From: an uncultured Alphaproteobacteria bacterium
Lineage (GTDB): Bacteria; Pseudomonadota; Alphaproteobacteria; UBA7985; CAJQQZ01
NCBI GenBank assembly: GCA_905480445.1
Contig: CAJQQJ010000190.1
Coordinates: forward strand, 1 to 9,041
Length of the DNA: 9,041 bases
Reading direction: 5' to 3'
Shown in pieces: positions 1 to 6,629 of the stretch. A program made the position numbers and the translations under genes. The notes below the pieces were generated by a model, which ran no database searches, had not been told where the DNA came from, and saw nothing but the letters and a program-made list of their open reading frames with translations. How positions within the stretch are numbered: the first letter of the stretch is position 1; the number at the start of each line of letters is the position of its first letter.

Positions 1-60
1 TCTTGCCAAATTCACAACCCTGTCGCAGAGTGATTTCGTTAAAATCAAAAGAGCAAATCT

Positions 61-1428
61 ATGACTGCATCATCCGGCGGCTTCGGTCGACACAAGCGTA
101 AAATTGCCCCGCTAACGTTTCCAGGTGAGAATGCCACCTTGGCTGAATTGGAAGAGTTCGGATTACAAAGAGCCGGTCAGCTCAATCAGCATGTCCTTGG
201 GCCCGGAGATTTGGCCCACGCCGAATGGCAATCGCTTGGGTATGAAGCGCCAGACATGGATATCGTCAGGGCCTACCGTTTGGAACGCACACGTGAAGCG
301 ATCAAGAAGTTTGACTACGCTGGCGTATTGGTCTCCGATCCAGTTAACGTTCGCTACACTACTGACTCGACGAACATGCAGGTCTGGTGCTTGCATATGT
401 CTACGCGCTACGCTTTTGTGCCAGCGGAAGGTCCAGTCGTGCTTTTCGATTACGGCAACACAACCCGCCATCTCCATATGCACAATCCGCTGATCGATGA
501 AATCAGATCTTCTATAGCCTTCTATTACATGCGCACTGGCGAAAATTATGATCACTTTGCGGCTGCCTGGGCGAAGGAAATCGCAGACTTGGTTCAGCAA
601 CATGGCGGTGGCAACAAGAGACTAGCCATCGATCATATCAATCCAGAAGGTGCCCATCATCTGGAGAAATTCGGTGTTGAGATCTTCAACGGCGAAGAAG
701 TGATGGAGACAGCACGGCTGATCAAATCAACGGAAGAAATGAAAGCCATGCGCTGCGCTATCGCAACCTGTGAAGTCGCTATGGGGGAAATGGAAAAGGC
801 CTTGATTCCTGGCGTCACAGAAAACCGCCTTTGGTCGGTGCTTCATGCCGAAAACATTGCGCGCGGGGGAGAATGGATTGAAACACGATTGCTGGCGTCA
901 GGCCAACGCACAAACCCTTGGTTCCAAGAATGTGCCAGCCAAGTGATTAGCGACGGTGATATTGTTGCCTTCGACACAGATCTGATCGGTCCTTACGGTT
1001 ACTGCGCTGACATATCACGCACTTGGATTTGTGGGGATGGTCAGCCAAGCGATGAGCAACGCGAAATATTCCAGATCGCTAAAGACCAAATCGACTACAA
1101 TACTGAGATCATTTATCCCGGCATGTCGTTTGACGAATACATCGAAAAGGCCAGACAATTGCCGGAAGACTGCATGCCCAATCGCTATGGCTCTCTGGCA
1201 CATGGTGTAGGGCTGGCGGATGAATACCCTGCTCTGCCATATTTGCCAGACTGGCCAAAGAAACGCCATTCTGGCGGTTTTGAGCCTGGCATGACAATAT
1301 GCATTGAGTCCTATACAGGCCGGGTTGGCGGCGAATTCGGTGTCAAATTGGAGGAGCAAATCCTGATAACCGAAACTGGCGTGGAGGTGCTGTCTCAATA
1401 TCCATTCGATGAGAGGCTTTCGGCCTAA
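61..1428 (+). CDS. M24-family protein resembling DMSP lyase DddP
   Basis: 455 aa, the usual length for DddP. DddP cleaves dimethylsulfoniopropionate to dimethyl sulfide and acrylate in the cytoplasm; it has the creatinase/aminopeptidase-P fold but no peptidase activity. Seen here: an N-terminal creatinase-like half (about 65-220) with TTDSTNMQVW, and a C-terminal pita-bread half with HAENIARGGEWIETR, FDTDLIG, HGVGLADEYP, ICIES and KLEEQ. The metal-ligand set reads D305, D307, D317, H381, E416, E431, with D387 in the position of the DddP catalytic base. Compared with published numbering for Ruegeria DddP as I remember it (D295, D297, D307, H371, E406, E421, D377), every residue is offset by exactly +10. 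The second His of Xaa-Pro peptidases (HGxGxxxHE) is absent, as in DddP. ATG 61 is the first start after an in-frame TAA at 40-42; a weak AAAGAG lies 7 bases upstream. The alternative is a non-DddP M24 paralogue with another substrate: the segment around HMSTRYAFV differs from characterised DddP. Confidence 0.72.
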   Translation: MTASSGGFGRHKRKIAPLTFPGENATLAELEEFGLQRAGQLNQHVLGPGDLAHAEWQSLGYEAPDMDIVRAYRLERTREAIKKFDYAGVLVSDPVNVRYTTDSTNMQVWCLHMSTRYAFVPAEGPVVLFDYGNTTRHLHMHNPLIDEIRSSIAFYYMRTGENYDHFAAAWAKEIADLVQQHGGGNKRLAIDHINPEGAHHLEKFGVEIFNGEEVMETARLIKSTEEMKAMRCAIATCEVAMGEMEKALIPGVTENRLWSVLHAENIARGGEWIETRLLASGQRTNPWFQECASQVISDGDIVAFDTDLIGPYGYCADISRTWICGDGQPSDEQREIFQIAKDQIDYNTEIIYPGMSFDEYIEKARQLPEDCMPNRYGSLAHGVGLADEYPALPYLPDWPKKRHSGGFEPGMTICIESYTGRVGGEFGVKLEEQILITETGVEVLSQYPFDERLSA

Positions 1429-1433
1429 ATTCC

Positions 1434-1859
1434 ATGCCGCGCATTCTTGTTGTCGGTAACATTGGCTCCGGACATGTCGAAAAAGCACGATCTTTAGCAG
1501 CCGAACGTAGCTTGCTCTTTGTCGATCTAGAAACAGTTTACTGGCAGCCTGGCTGGAAACTGGCTTCAATCGCAGAGAGGCAAAACGCCTTGAGCAAGAT
1601 TGCTGAAGGAGACAACTGGGTTGTTGCAGGGCAAGCAGAACAGCTCGAGATCATAGCCGATGAAGTCATTCGCATAGATCGTTCAAAGTTTCTGTGCCTT
1701 GTGACTTACCTTCGACAGTCCCTCCCTTTTCTCTTGCGCAACAGACCTGGCATGCCAGTCCACTGTCCGGAAATCCTCGGGCTTTATCCCACCATAATTC
1801 GGATCTTTAAATTTAGCTACGGCGAAAGGCTGCTGCCTGGAAGAACCACAGGCCGCTAA
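1434..1859 (+). CDS. FlaR/adenylate-kinase-like P-loop protein with degenerate Walker A, C-terminally short
   Basis: 141 aa. It resembles the small adenylate-kinase-like ATPases annotated as FlaR/topology modulation proteins, whose physiological role is uncertain. Family landmarks: beta-1 and P-loop RILVVGNIGSGHVEKAR (3-19), DLETVYWQPGW (31-41, usually HLDALYWKPGW), GDNWVVAGQ (59-67, usually WVVDGNY), and the LID-like RNRPGMPVHCPE (102-113). Two things are odd. The Walker A lysine and Ser/Thr are H14 and V15 (GSGHV in place of GSGKST), so normal nucleotide phosphate binding is unlikely. The protein also stops about 30-40 residues before a typical family member, in a low-information tail (LLPGRTTGR) that runs into the converging TPR gene. 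It starts 5 bases after the stop of the DddP-like gene with no good Shine-Dalgarno (GAGAGG lies 17 bases off), so it may be translated by coupling. It could be a pseudoenzyme or a decaying gene. Confidence 0.6.
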   Translation: MPRILVVGNIGSGHVEKARSLAAERSLLFVDLETVYWQPGWKLASIAERQNALSKIAEGDNWVVAGQAEQLEIIADEVIRIDRSKFLCLVTYLRQSLPFLLRNRPGMPVHCPEILGLYPTIIRIFKFSYGERLLPGRTTGR

Positions 1860-3238
1860 CTCAGTAGCCTTATTGCTTTAGTGTTAGCATTGTCCGCGCT
1901 GACCTCATCTCCCATCAGCTTATAAGCTTCTCCGGCGAAACGCCAGGCAAGTGGGCTTTCTTCTTTCTTGAGTGTTCGCTCGTGCGCCAAAGCTAGTGCT
2001 GCCCTGCCCAATCCGCCTTTAATTGCCGCGCCAATATGAAATTGATCTACCGCGTCGCGTTGTGCCTCTGAGCCACCGAAGCGATAAACCAATGGTTTGA
2101 CCTGATCCAAAATCGAGACAGCTTCCTCACAACGGTTTTTGCCATAAGCCTCTACGGCGCTTGCGAGCGGAATAGATATGTCTCTTGCCATAACACCAAG
2201 CGTCGTCGGCTGCTGGGCTTGAGTTTTAATCTGATCTCTAAGCTGTTTGAAATCACTCCAGCGCTCTCCCATCATCAAAGCGAGCATAGCGTGAAAGTCA
2301 TTGAAGGCATAGAAACCGCCTTCAACAGCAATCTTCCCAACCCAACGGTCGGCTAGCTTTTGCCAACGATCACCGCAATCAACAGAACGTAAATGCAACC
2401 GCCAAAGCAAGGCTGTCGCATCCATCAATCTTAGGACATAGTCTGGCTCTTCGAGAGATATTTGCTCGTCGAACAGGGCTATAGCGCCAGCGAAATCTTC
2501 ACGCTCCACGTAATAAAGTGCCAGGTGCCACCAGTTGTGTACCGAAAGCTCTGAGTCGTCCGCCCACTCGGATCTCCGGCTTTCGTACCAGTTGATTCCT
2601 TCTTCAAATCGACATTCCATCTCTAATACGTGCCCAACCGCGTGATGCCCCCAGGCGTCTCTAGGATCGAGCTCACAACAGCGACGCCCGATGTCTTCGG
2701 CTTTGCTAAAGAAATTGGTTTCCTCAAGCCCAAAAGCATACATACCAAGCAAATTGGCGTAGTTGGGTATATCTTCGTTCCACAAGGGCAGAACCCGCGC
2801 GGCTCTGCTCCACAGATTATAGTCATCGCCCGTGATGAAATCGATCTGATGAGCAGCATGGAGTGCCAGCGAATCATGGGGATGATCGGTCAGTATTTTG
2901 CCCCAATGAAAGCCAGCTTCGCGCCATTGCCCTTGACTGAAAGCTGAAAGTGCTGACAAATGCCCGCGTTCACGATCATTGAGTTTGTCTTGAGCTTGAG
3001 ACACCTGATCAACAATCTTGCGAATCTTCGGCATAAAGCGCGCCTCTGTCGCCGTCGCCAGCACAGTACCAAACAACAGATGTCCGGCCCAAAAATCTGG
3101 CTGCTCGGTCAGCATGGCTTTAATTTTCGCACCAGTGCCAGCTTCATAACGATGGATGTGATTCAAAGCTTGCTCATAGAGAGCGACAACGTTGGCATTG
3201 CTAGTGGAAAGTTCGATACCGTGATGAGTCTTCAGCAT
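1856..3238 (-). CDS. TTC38-type tetratricopeptide repeat protein
   Basis: 460 aa, soluble, without signal peptide or membrane segment. It matches the TTC38-like family of bacterial and eukaryotic TPR proteins, whose molecular function is not established. Helical repeats run through the protein: a segment on workload and time (about 38-115), a repeat at FFSKAEDIGRRCCELDPRDAW (176-196), then HHAVGHVLEMECRFEEGINWY (198-218), and HNWWHLALYYVEREDFAGAI (234-253) followed by LFDEQI. The conserved histidines and tryptophans H199, H203, H234, W236-W237 and H238 are the family hallmark seen in this segment. The start ATG at 3238-3236 has only a weak AGG 8 bases upstream. The gene lies 98 bases after the GNAT TGA, or 36 bases after the original GNAT stop at 3275, on the same strand, so it may be the last gene of the chromate transcript. 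Its stop overlaps the convergent P-loop gene by 4 bases. Confidence 0.85.
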   Translation of the reverse strand: MLKTHHGIELSTSNANVVALYEQALNHIHRYEAGTGAKIKAMLTEQPDFWAGHLLFGTVLATATEARFMPKIRKIVDQVSQAQDKLNDRERGHLSALSAFSQGQWREAGFHWGKILTDHPHDSLALHAAHQIDFITGDDYNLWSRAARVLPLWNEDIPNYANLLGMYAFGLEETNFFSKAEDIGRRCCELDPRDAWGHHAVGHVLEMECRFEEGINWYESRRSEWADDSELSVHNWWHLALYYVEREDFAGAIALFDEQISLEEPDYVLRLMDATALLWRLHLRSVDCGDRWQKLADRWVGKIAVEGGFYAFNDFHAMLALMMGERWSDFKQLRDQIKTQAQQPTTLGVMARDISIPLASAVEAYGKNRCEEAVSILDQVKPLVYRFGGSEAQRDAVDQFHIGAAIKGGLGRAALALAHERTLKKEESPLAWRFAGEAYKLMGDEVSADNANTKAIRLLS

Positions 3239-3274
3239 AAAAGAGGCCTAGATTTTACTTGTCCTAAGCCCCTT

Positions 3275-3337
3275 CTAGCTCAGTTCCTTGCGCATGACAA
3301 AATCAATCACTGGCCCACTGGAATACTCCGTCACTTT
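3275..3337 (-). other. In-frame remnant of the GNAT C-terminus beyond the TGA
   Basis: Twenty sense codons plus TAG, directly continuing the acetyltransferase frame after TGA 3340-3338. The encoded tail begins KVTEYSSG and ends DFVMRKELS. It lines up without gaps with the expected end of YafP-like acetyltransferases, and the stop codon occupies one residue position. There is no separate start codon or ribosome site, so this is the residue of the full-length gene rather than a second gene. A single CGA (Arg) to TGA change would explain it. Confidence 0.7.
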
Positions 3338-3739
3338 TCATTCAACTGTCTCAAACCCCTGAGCGAGAAAGAAGTTTTGTGCTGTGATCGAGGACTGAAC
3401 CTGGATGTCGTCAAGCCTAGCCTCCTTAGCTTCGGCCTCAATGTGGCGATAAAGTGCCTGTCCAATGCCTTGTCTTTGGTGAGCATGATGGCTGTAGAAA
3501 GCTGTTATCTGCCCTTCTACACTTAGCTCAATGAAGCCAAGAATTTCGTCGCCCTCGATTGCCACAAAGGGCTGCTTCTCCCTTATTCGAGTTCGCCACT
3601 TCCCCATGTCTTTGTCAGCTCGGCCCCAAGCATGCACTTGTTCCTCACTGTAGTCACGACCATTGATGTGGATCGTCGTATCACGGCAGATCTCCCACAG
3701 GCGATCCTCTTCACCGGATTCATAACGTCTGACATGCAC
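3338..3739 (-). pseudogene. YafP-like GNAT N-acetyltransferase, 3' end cut by an in-frame TGA
   Basis: 133 aa from a GTG start. Proteins of this group transfer an acetyl group from acetyl-CoA to a small molecule or peptide; the substrate is unknown. Seen: an N-terminal strand HVRRY, the group motif INGRDYSEEQVHAWG (24-38), the acetyl-CoA loop QRQGIGQAL near residue 90, and the closing TAQNFFLAQGF motif. Start choice: AGGAGG lies exactly 7 bases before GTG 3739-3737 and includes the last bases of the chrA TAG. The upstream ATG at 3868 would overlap chrA by 118 bases and add a non-family sequence. The frame ends at TGA 3340-3338, just after GFETVE. Beyond it the same frame continues for 20 sense codons, ending VIDFVMRKELS, to TAG 3277-3275. 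This matches the normal family C-terminus (GF-x-V...NF-x-M-x-K-x-L, from memory). The truncated product lacks the last beta strand and may be unstable; a short functional form cannot be excluded. Confidence 0.8.
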
Positions 3740-3741
3740 GG

Positions 3742-3753
3742 GCTCTCCTCCTA
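3742..3753 (-). promoter_or_regulatory. Shine-Dalgarno overlapping the chrA stop codon
   Basis: On the minus strand the chrA end reads TTTCTTTAGGAGGAGAGCCC and is followed by GTG. The TAG stop shares its AG with the AGGAGG ribosome site, and 7 bases then separate this site from the GTG start of the acetyltransferase. This decides the start codon and implies that translation of the two genes is coupled. Confidence 0.8.
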
Positions 3754-5007
3754 AAGAAAGCTTAGACCGACTCCTGCGAGAGCTGCTAGGCCCAAAATAC
3801 GGATCAAACCCCAATGGAACTTGAACAAGAGGATTGAAGCAGCAACTGACAAAACCACCACCCGCCAATCAAGCGATGACAGCTCCGGTGTCCAGATTGT
3901 TAGCCATTGCCAATTCTTTGCTGCTACTTCAGTAAAGAAGACATGCAGAGCGAACCAAATCGACAAATTGAGAATCACGCCAACGACCGCTGCCGTAATT
4001 GCCTTGAGCGCAGACATCAACCTTGGTTGATTCCCTATCCAATCAATGTAAGGGGCACCAACAAAGATCCACAAAAAGCAGGGAGCAAAAGTTGCCCAGA
4101 GCGTGACAGTCGCACCCAATACACCAAGCCAAACGCCACCAGCGTTAAAAGCAGCAAGGAAACCGACAAATTCAGTGACTAGGATTAAAGGCCCAGGTGT
4201 TGTCTCTGCGAGTCCTAGACCATCCATCATCTCACCAGCGGTTAGCCAACCGAGATTGCCAACAACGTCTTGTCCCATGTAGGCTAACACAGCGTAGGCA
4301 CCACCGAAGGTCACCATCGCCAACTTCGAGAAGAAGACAGCCAATGTCTGCATCATTCCTGAGTGGTCGACCAGTGCCACTAGGATCAAAGGTATCCACC
4401 AAATTCCGAACCACAAAACCGTCGTTAAGAGGCTTCGCCAATGATTGACACCGGTTGGTTGCTTGGCCTCAACCAATTGTCCTGAACGAAAGAAACCGAA
4501 GATCGCGGCCACAGCAATGATTAATGGATAAGGAAGCGAAAAGAAGAAGATCGCGACAAAAGCCAAAGCAGCAATGACCCAATGCTCTGGCAGATGAAGT
4601 GCCCGTTTAGCGACCCGCAGTAAGGCTTCAATCACAATGATAACGACCACGGCTTTCACACCTAAGAAAAGTGCCGAGATCAAGGGCAGATCACCCAACA
4701 GAGCATAGATGAGTGCCAATCCCAGAATCGCCGCTGCTCCCGGTAAAACAAACAACAAGCCAGCAATGAGCCCACCGAGCGTGCCATGCATGCGCCAGCC
4801 GGCGTAGGTCGCCAACTGCATGGCCTCAGGGCCAGGAAGGAGCATACAAAAGGACAAGGCATTAAGATATTGCTGCTCGCTCAGCCAAGATCGTTCTTCA
4901 ACGACCTCTCTGTGCATGAGTGCGATTTGTGCTGCGGGACCACCAAAAGAAAGCAGGCCGATTTTAAGCCAGACTTTCGTGGCTTCTAACAAAGTCGGTT
5001 GTGTCAT
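3751..5007 (-). CDS. chrA: Long-chain chromate transporter ChrA (CHR family)
   Basis: 418 aa inner-membrane transporter of the two-domain CHR family. Characterised members export chromate from the cytoplasm using the proton gradient. It shows the internal duplication: domain 1 (about 8-175) with LLSFGGPAAQIALMHREVV (18-36) and LLPGPEAMQLATYAGW (56-71), and domain 2 (about 222-415) with MVTFGGAYAVLAYM (231-244) and ETTPGPLILVTEFVGF (268-283). About ten to twelve hydrophobic segments are visible, and length and order match full-length ChrA. The ATG at 5007 has GGAG 9 bases upstream and follows the ChrB-like stop by 15 bases. It is in an operon with the rhodanese-ChrB protein and the acetyltransferase. 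Chromate export is the family role; sulfate or another oxyanion as substrate is not excluded. Confidence 0.93.
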   Translation of the reverse strand: MTQPTLLEATKVWLKIGLLSFGGPAAQIALMHREVVEERSWLSEQQYLNALSFCMLLPGPEAMQLATYAGWRMHGTLGGLIAGLLFVLPGAAAILGLALIYALLGDLPLISALFLGVKAVVVIIVIEALLRVAKRALHLPEHWVIAALAFVAIFFFSLPYPLIIAVAAIFGFFRSGQLVEAKQPTGVNHWRSLLTTVLWFGIWWIPLILVALVDHSGMMQTLAVFFSKLAMVTFGGAYAVLAYMGQDVVGNLGWLTAGEMMDGLGLAETTPGPLILVTEFVGFLAAFNAGGVWLGVLGATVTLWATFAPCFLWIFVGAPYIDWIGNQPRLMSALKAITAAVVGVILNLSIWFALHVFFTEVAAKNWQWLTIWTPELSSLDWRVVVLSVAASILLFKFHWGLIRILGLAALAGVGLSFL

Positions 5008-5022
5008 GTTTTTGGTCTCCGC

Positions 5023-5838
5023 CTACTTACCTGGCCAGTTGTGGCCTTCGTCAGTGGCGTCACGTGACCAGCGATAAAAGGCATCGTACAATGCCATACC
5101 AGCCTCTAGCTGTTGCAGATCATCGCGGTACATTCGAGACAACCCCAATGAAGCCGCCAAAAGACCTGCCGCCTCAGGCACGTCTTCCAATCGATCCGTG
5201 TCGGCCGCTCGAACGATTTTGGCTAAGTGTTTCAGAGCCGGAATCTCAAGGCAGAACTCCTCGACCATAGTATCAAAAGTACAGAGTTCACCGCCCTCAC
5301 CCCTGTGAGACCAAAATACATCTTCCACATCAAAAGGTGTTGCATTGAATTTCTCTGAGACGTTCATGACTTCACCAGGTGAAACGAACAAGAACTTGGC
5401 CTTGGGATCAACAAAGCGGCGGATTAGCCATGGGCAGGCAATTCGGTCAATCTTGGGGCGATGACGCGTAACCCAAAGACTTGAACCGGCTGCGTCCCGT
5501 TCCGGGATTTTATTTGCCGGAACCAGCGGAGCGCCCGCATCACGCCAGGCGAAGTTACCGCCTTCAAGCGATTCTGCTTCGACACCATGACAGCGAAGAA
5601 CAGCCGCCGCTCCTTGGCTGAGCTTCAGGCCCTTCTGGCATATGATGATAACCTTTTTGCCATTGAACGATGGCACCAGACTTTCGATGTCTTTGAAGGG
5701 ATGGCGAAGTGCACCAGGGACAAACCGCGGATCAAGGGCAAAATCTTCATCAATGCAGATATCAATCAAGACTGGGCAATCAGGTGTCCCGATCAAACGC
5801 ATCAATTGTTGGACAGTAATTTCGGTAGGTGAAGGCAT
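5023..5838 (-). CDS. Rhodanese-ChrB fusion, chromate resistance protein
   Basis: 271 aa, cytoplasmic. It has two domains. A rhodanese-like sulfurtransferase domain (about 8-108) has a putative active-site loop IIICQKGLKLSQGA with Cys67. A ChrB C-terminal domain (about 121-263) has WVTRHRPKIDRIACPWLIRRF (122-142), FWSHRGEGGELCTFDTM and GLSRMYRDD. ChrB-type proteins are associated with ChrA; some regulate the chr operon in response to chromate, while rhodanese-fused forms are usually called sulfurtransferase/chromate resistance proteins. The DNA-binding N-terminal helices of regulatory ChrB are replaced here by rhodanese, so a regulatory role is less likely. ATG 5838 has AAAGGA 6 bases upstream (5850-5845), a good ribosome site. 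It is the first gene of the operon; the promoter is at 5926-5955. Confidence 0.9.
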   Translation of the reverse strand: MPSPTEITVQQLMRLIGTPDCPVLIDICIDEDFALDPRFVPGALRHPFKDIESLVPSFNGKKVIIICQKGLKLSQGAAAVLRCHGVEAESLEGGNFAWRDAGAPLVPANKIPERDAAGSSLWVTRHRPKIDRIACPWLIRRFVDPKAKFLFVSPGEVMNVSEKFNATPFDVEDVFWSHRGEGGELCTFDTMVEEFCLEIPALKHLAKIVRAADTDRLEDVPEAAGLLAASLGLSRMYRDDLQQLEAGMALYDAFYRWSRDATDEGHNWPGK

Positions 5839-5888
5839 AACACATCCTTTGTGAAAAGTTAGTTCATTAGGATGCGATGCTTAGGCTT

Positions 5889-5904
5889 GCGCCTCACGAG
5901 GTGC
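5889..5904 (-). promoter_or_regulatory. Leader hairpin upstream of the chr operon
   Basis: GCGCCTC (5889-5895) and GAGGTGC (5898-5904) pair over seven positions, with one G-T wobble in one orientation, around a very short loop. It lies in the predicted untranslated leader, about 50 bases before the first ATG. It has no U-tract, so it is not a terminator. It could affect mRNA stability or be part of an operator. Confidence 0.35.
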
Positions 5905-5907
5905 TCG

Positions 5908-5922
5908 CGGTACCCCTTACCG
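5908..5922. promoter_or_regulatory. Inverted repeat at the predicted chr start point (possible operator)
   Basis: CGGTA and TACCG are separated by five bases (CCCCT). The repeat covers the predicted transcription start, just downstream of the -10 box, where a repressor would block initiation. The arms are short, so chance is possible; no regulator gene is in the window. Confidence 0.35.
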
Positions 5923-5925
5923 ACC

Positions 5926-5955
5926 ATAATAGACAACCAAATGATGTAACGTCAA
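5926..5955 (-). promoter_or_regulatory. Predicted sigma70-type promoter of the chr operon
   Basis: On the minus strand TTGACG (5955-5950) and TATTAT (5931-5926) are separated by 18 bases, close to the consensus TTGACA-17-TATAAT. The start point would fall near 5919, giving a leader of about 80 bases before the ATG at 5838. No equally good promoter is visible nearer the gene. Confidence 0.6.
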
Positions 5956-6003
5956 TTGCCAAGATACCAGAAAAACTGACCGCATTAGATTGACCTTGAG
6001 GGC

Positions 6004-6033
6004 TTGTTCTAGCTGGTCGTTCAGCACTATGAA
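6004..6033 (+). promoter_or_regulatory. Weak candidate promoter for the thioesterase operon
   Basis: TTGTTC (6004-6009) and TATGAA (6028-6033) are 18 bases apart, and the start would fall near 6040, before the ribosome site at 6064. Both hexamers match the consensus only partly. A TTGACC at 5990-5995 has no usable -10 at proper distance. Confidence 0.25.
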
Positions 6034-6063
6034 GTAAACCAAAGACAACCGTCCATCCCTTTT

Positions 6064-6069
6064 AGGAGA
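6064..6069 (+). promoter_or_regulatory. Ribosome binding site deciding the TTG start
   Basis: AGGAGA with a 7-base spacer to TTG 6077. The strong site offsets the weak start codon and supports the longer protein over the start at ATG 6104. Confidence 0.75.
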
Positions 6070-6076
6070 ATAGCTC

Positions 6077-6607
6077 TTGTATCCAGTCGTGCGTTTTGGA
6101 TCGATGATGGCTAAAACCGCCTTCAGAAAGCCACTAGGGTTTGATGAGGTTTCTGAAGTCAGTTTTATCACCCGGCCCTGGGATTTAGATTTCTTGATGG
6201 AGATGAACAACGGTCGCGTTTTAACGCTTTACGACATCGGACGCTTTGATCTCGCTGTTCGTTGCGGCCTTATCAAAGCCCTTCGGCAAAACAAATGGGG
6301 GCTCATTGTGGCTGGTTCATCCATCCGCTATCGCCGCCGCATAACGCTGTTCGAGAAAGTGACGATCAAAAGTAAAGCGCTCGGTTACGATAAAAAATGG
6401 CTTTACCTCAGCCAATCCATGTGGGTGAAGGGTGTTCCGGCTTCCAACGCCCTCTATCGTACTTGTGTGACCGAAAACCGCAAAGCCATTGACGCTTCCA
6501 GGGTCGCTGAAGCCTTGGGCGCCACTGGTTGGAACCCAGAGCTACCCGAATGGGTCAAAGCCTGGGACGAAGCCGACAACCTGCGCGACTGGCCGCCAGA
6601 TCCCTAA
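6077..6607 (+). CDS. Hotdog-fold acyl-CoA thioesterase (THEM6/4HBT-like), TTG start
   Basis: 176 aa. It belongs to the single-hotdog thioesterase group related to THEM6; members are presumed to hydrolyse acyl-CoA thioesters, with the chain length here unknown. Seen: PWDLDFLMEMNNGRVLTLYDIGR (34-56), which carries the acidic residues and the paired Asn44-Asn45 in the catalytic helix region, then SSIRYRRRITLFEKV (81-95), the central strands LYLSQSMWVKG, and the tail LPEWVKAWDEAD. TTG 6077 is chosen as the start because AGGAGA (6064-6069) lies exactly 7 bases before it and the resulting MYPVVRF start matches the usual MYPVIR start of the family. The alternative ATGs at 6104 and 6107 would remove those residues and have a poorer site. 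The enolase-family gene begins 22 bases downstream, so the two are likely cotranscribed. Confidence 0.85.
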   Translation: MYPVVRFGSMMAKTAFRKPLGFDEVSEVSFITRPWDLDFLMEMNNGRVLTLYDIGRFDLAVRCGLIKALRQNKWGLIVAGSSIRYRRRITLFEKVTIKSKALGYDKKWLYLSQSMWVKGVPASNALYRTCVTENRKAIDASRVAEALGATGWNPELPEWVKAWDEADNLRDWPPDP

Positions 6608-6629
6608 GGGTCAAAAAAAGGGAAACACT

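Noticed and set aside
1015..1569. 184-aa open frame on the minus strand
   Set aside because: It is a shadow of the DddP-like and P-loop genes with no recognisable domain.
3338..3340. Recoding of TGA as a sense codon
   Set aside because: The other large genes are full length with no in-frame TGA and use TGG for tryptophan, so a general recoding is unlikely; a nonsense change is simpler.
2960..3526. 188-aa open frame on the plus strand
   Set aside because: It is antisense to the TPR and GNAT genes, lacks family motifs and is explained by their codon use.
3338..3868. Longer acetyltransferase start at ATG 3868
   Set aside because: It overlaps chrA by 118 bases, its first 43 residues have no family similarity, and a perfect AGGAGG precedes the GTG at 3739.
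5917..6210. 97-aa open frame on the minus strand across the intergenic region
   Set aside because: It overlaps the thioesterase start and the chr promoter and shows no protein-like motif.
6489..6629. Upstream extension of the enolase-family frame to ATG 6489
   Set aside because: It lies inside the thioesterase gene in another frame, and ATG 6630 has its own ribosome site and begins the family sequence MKIERI.
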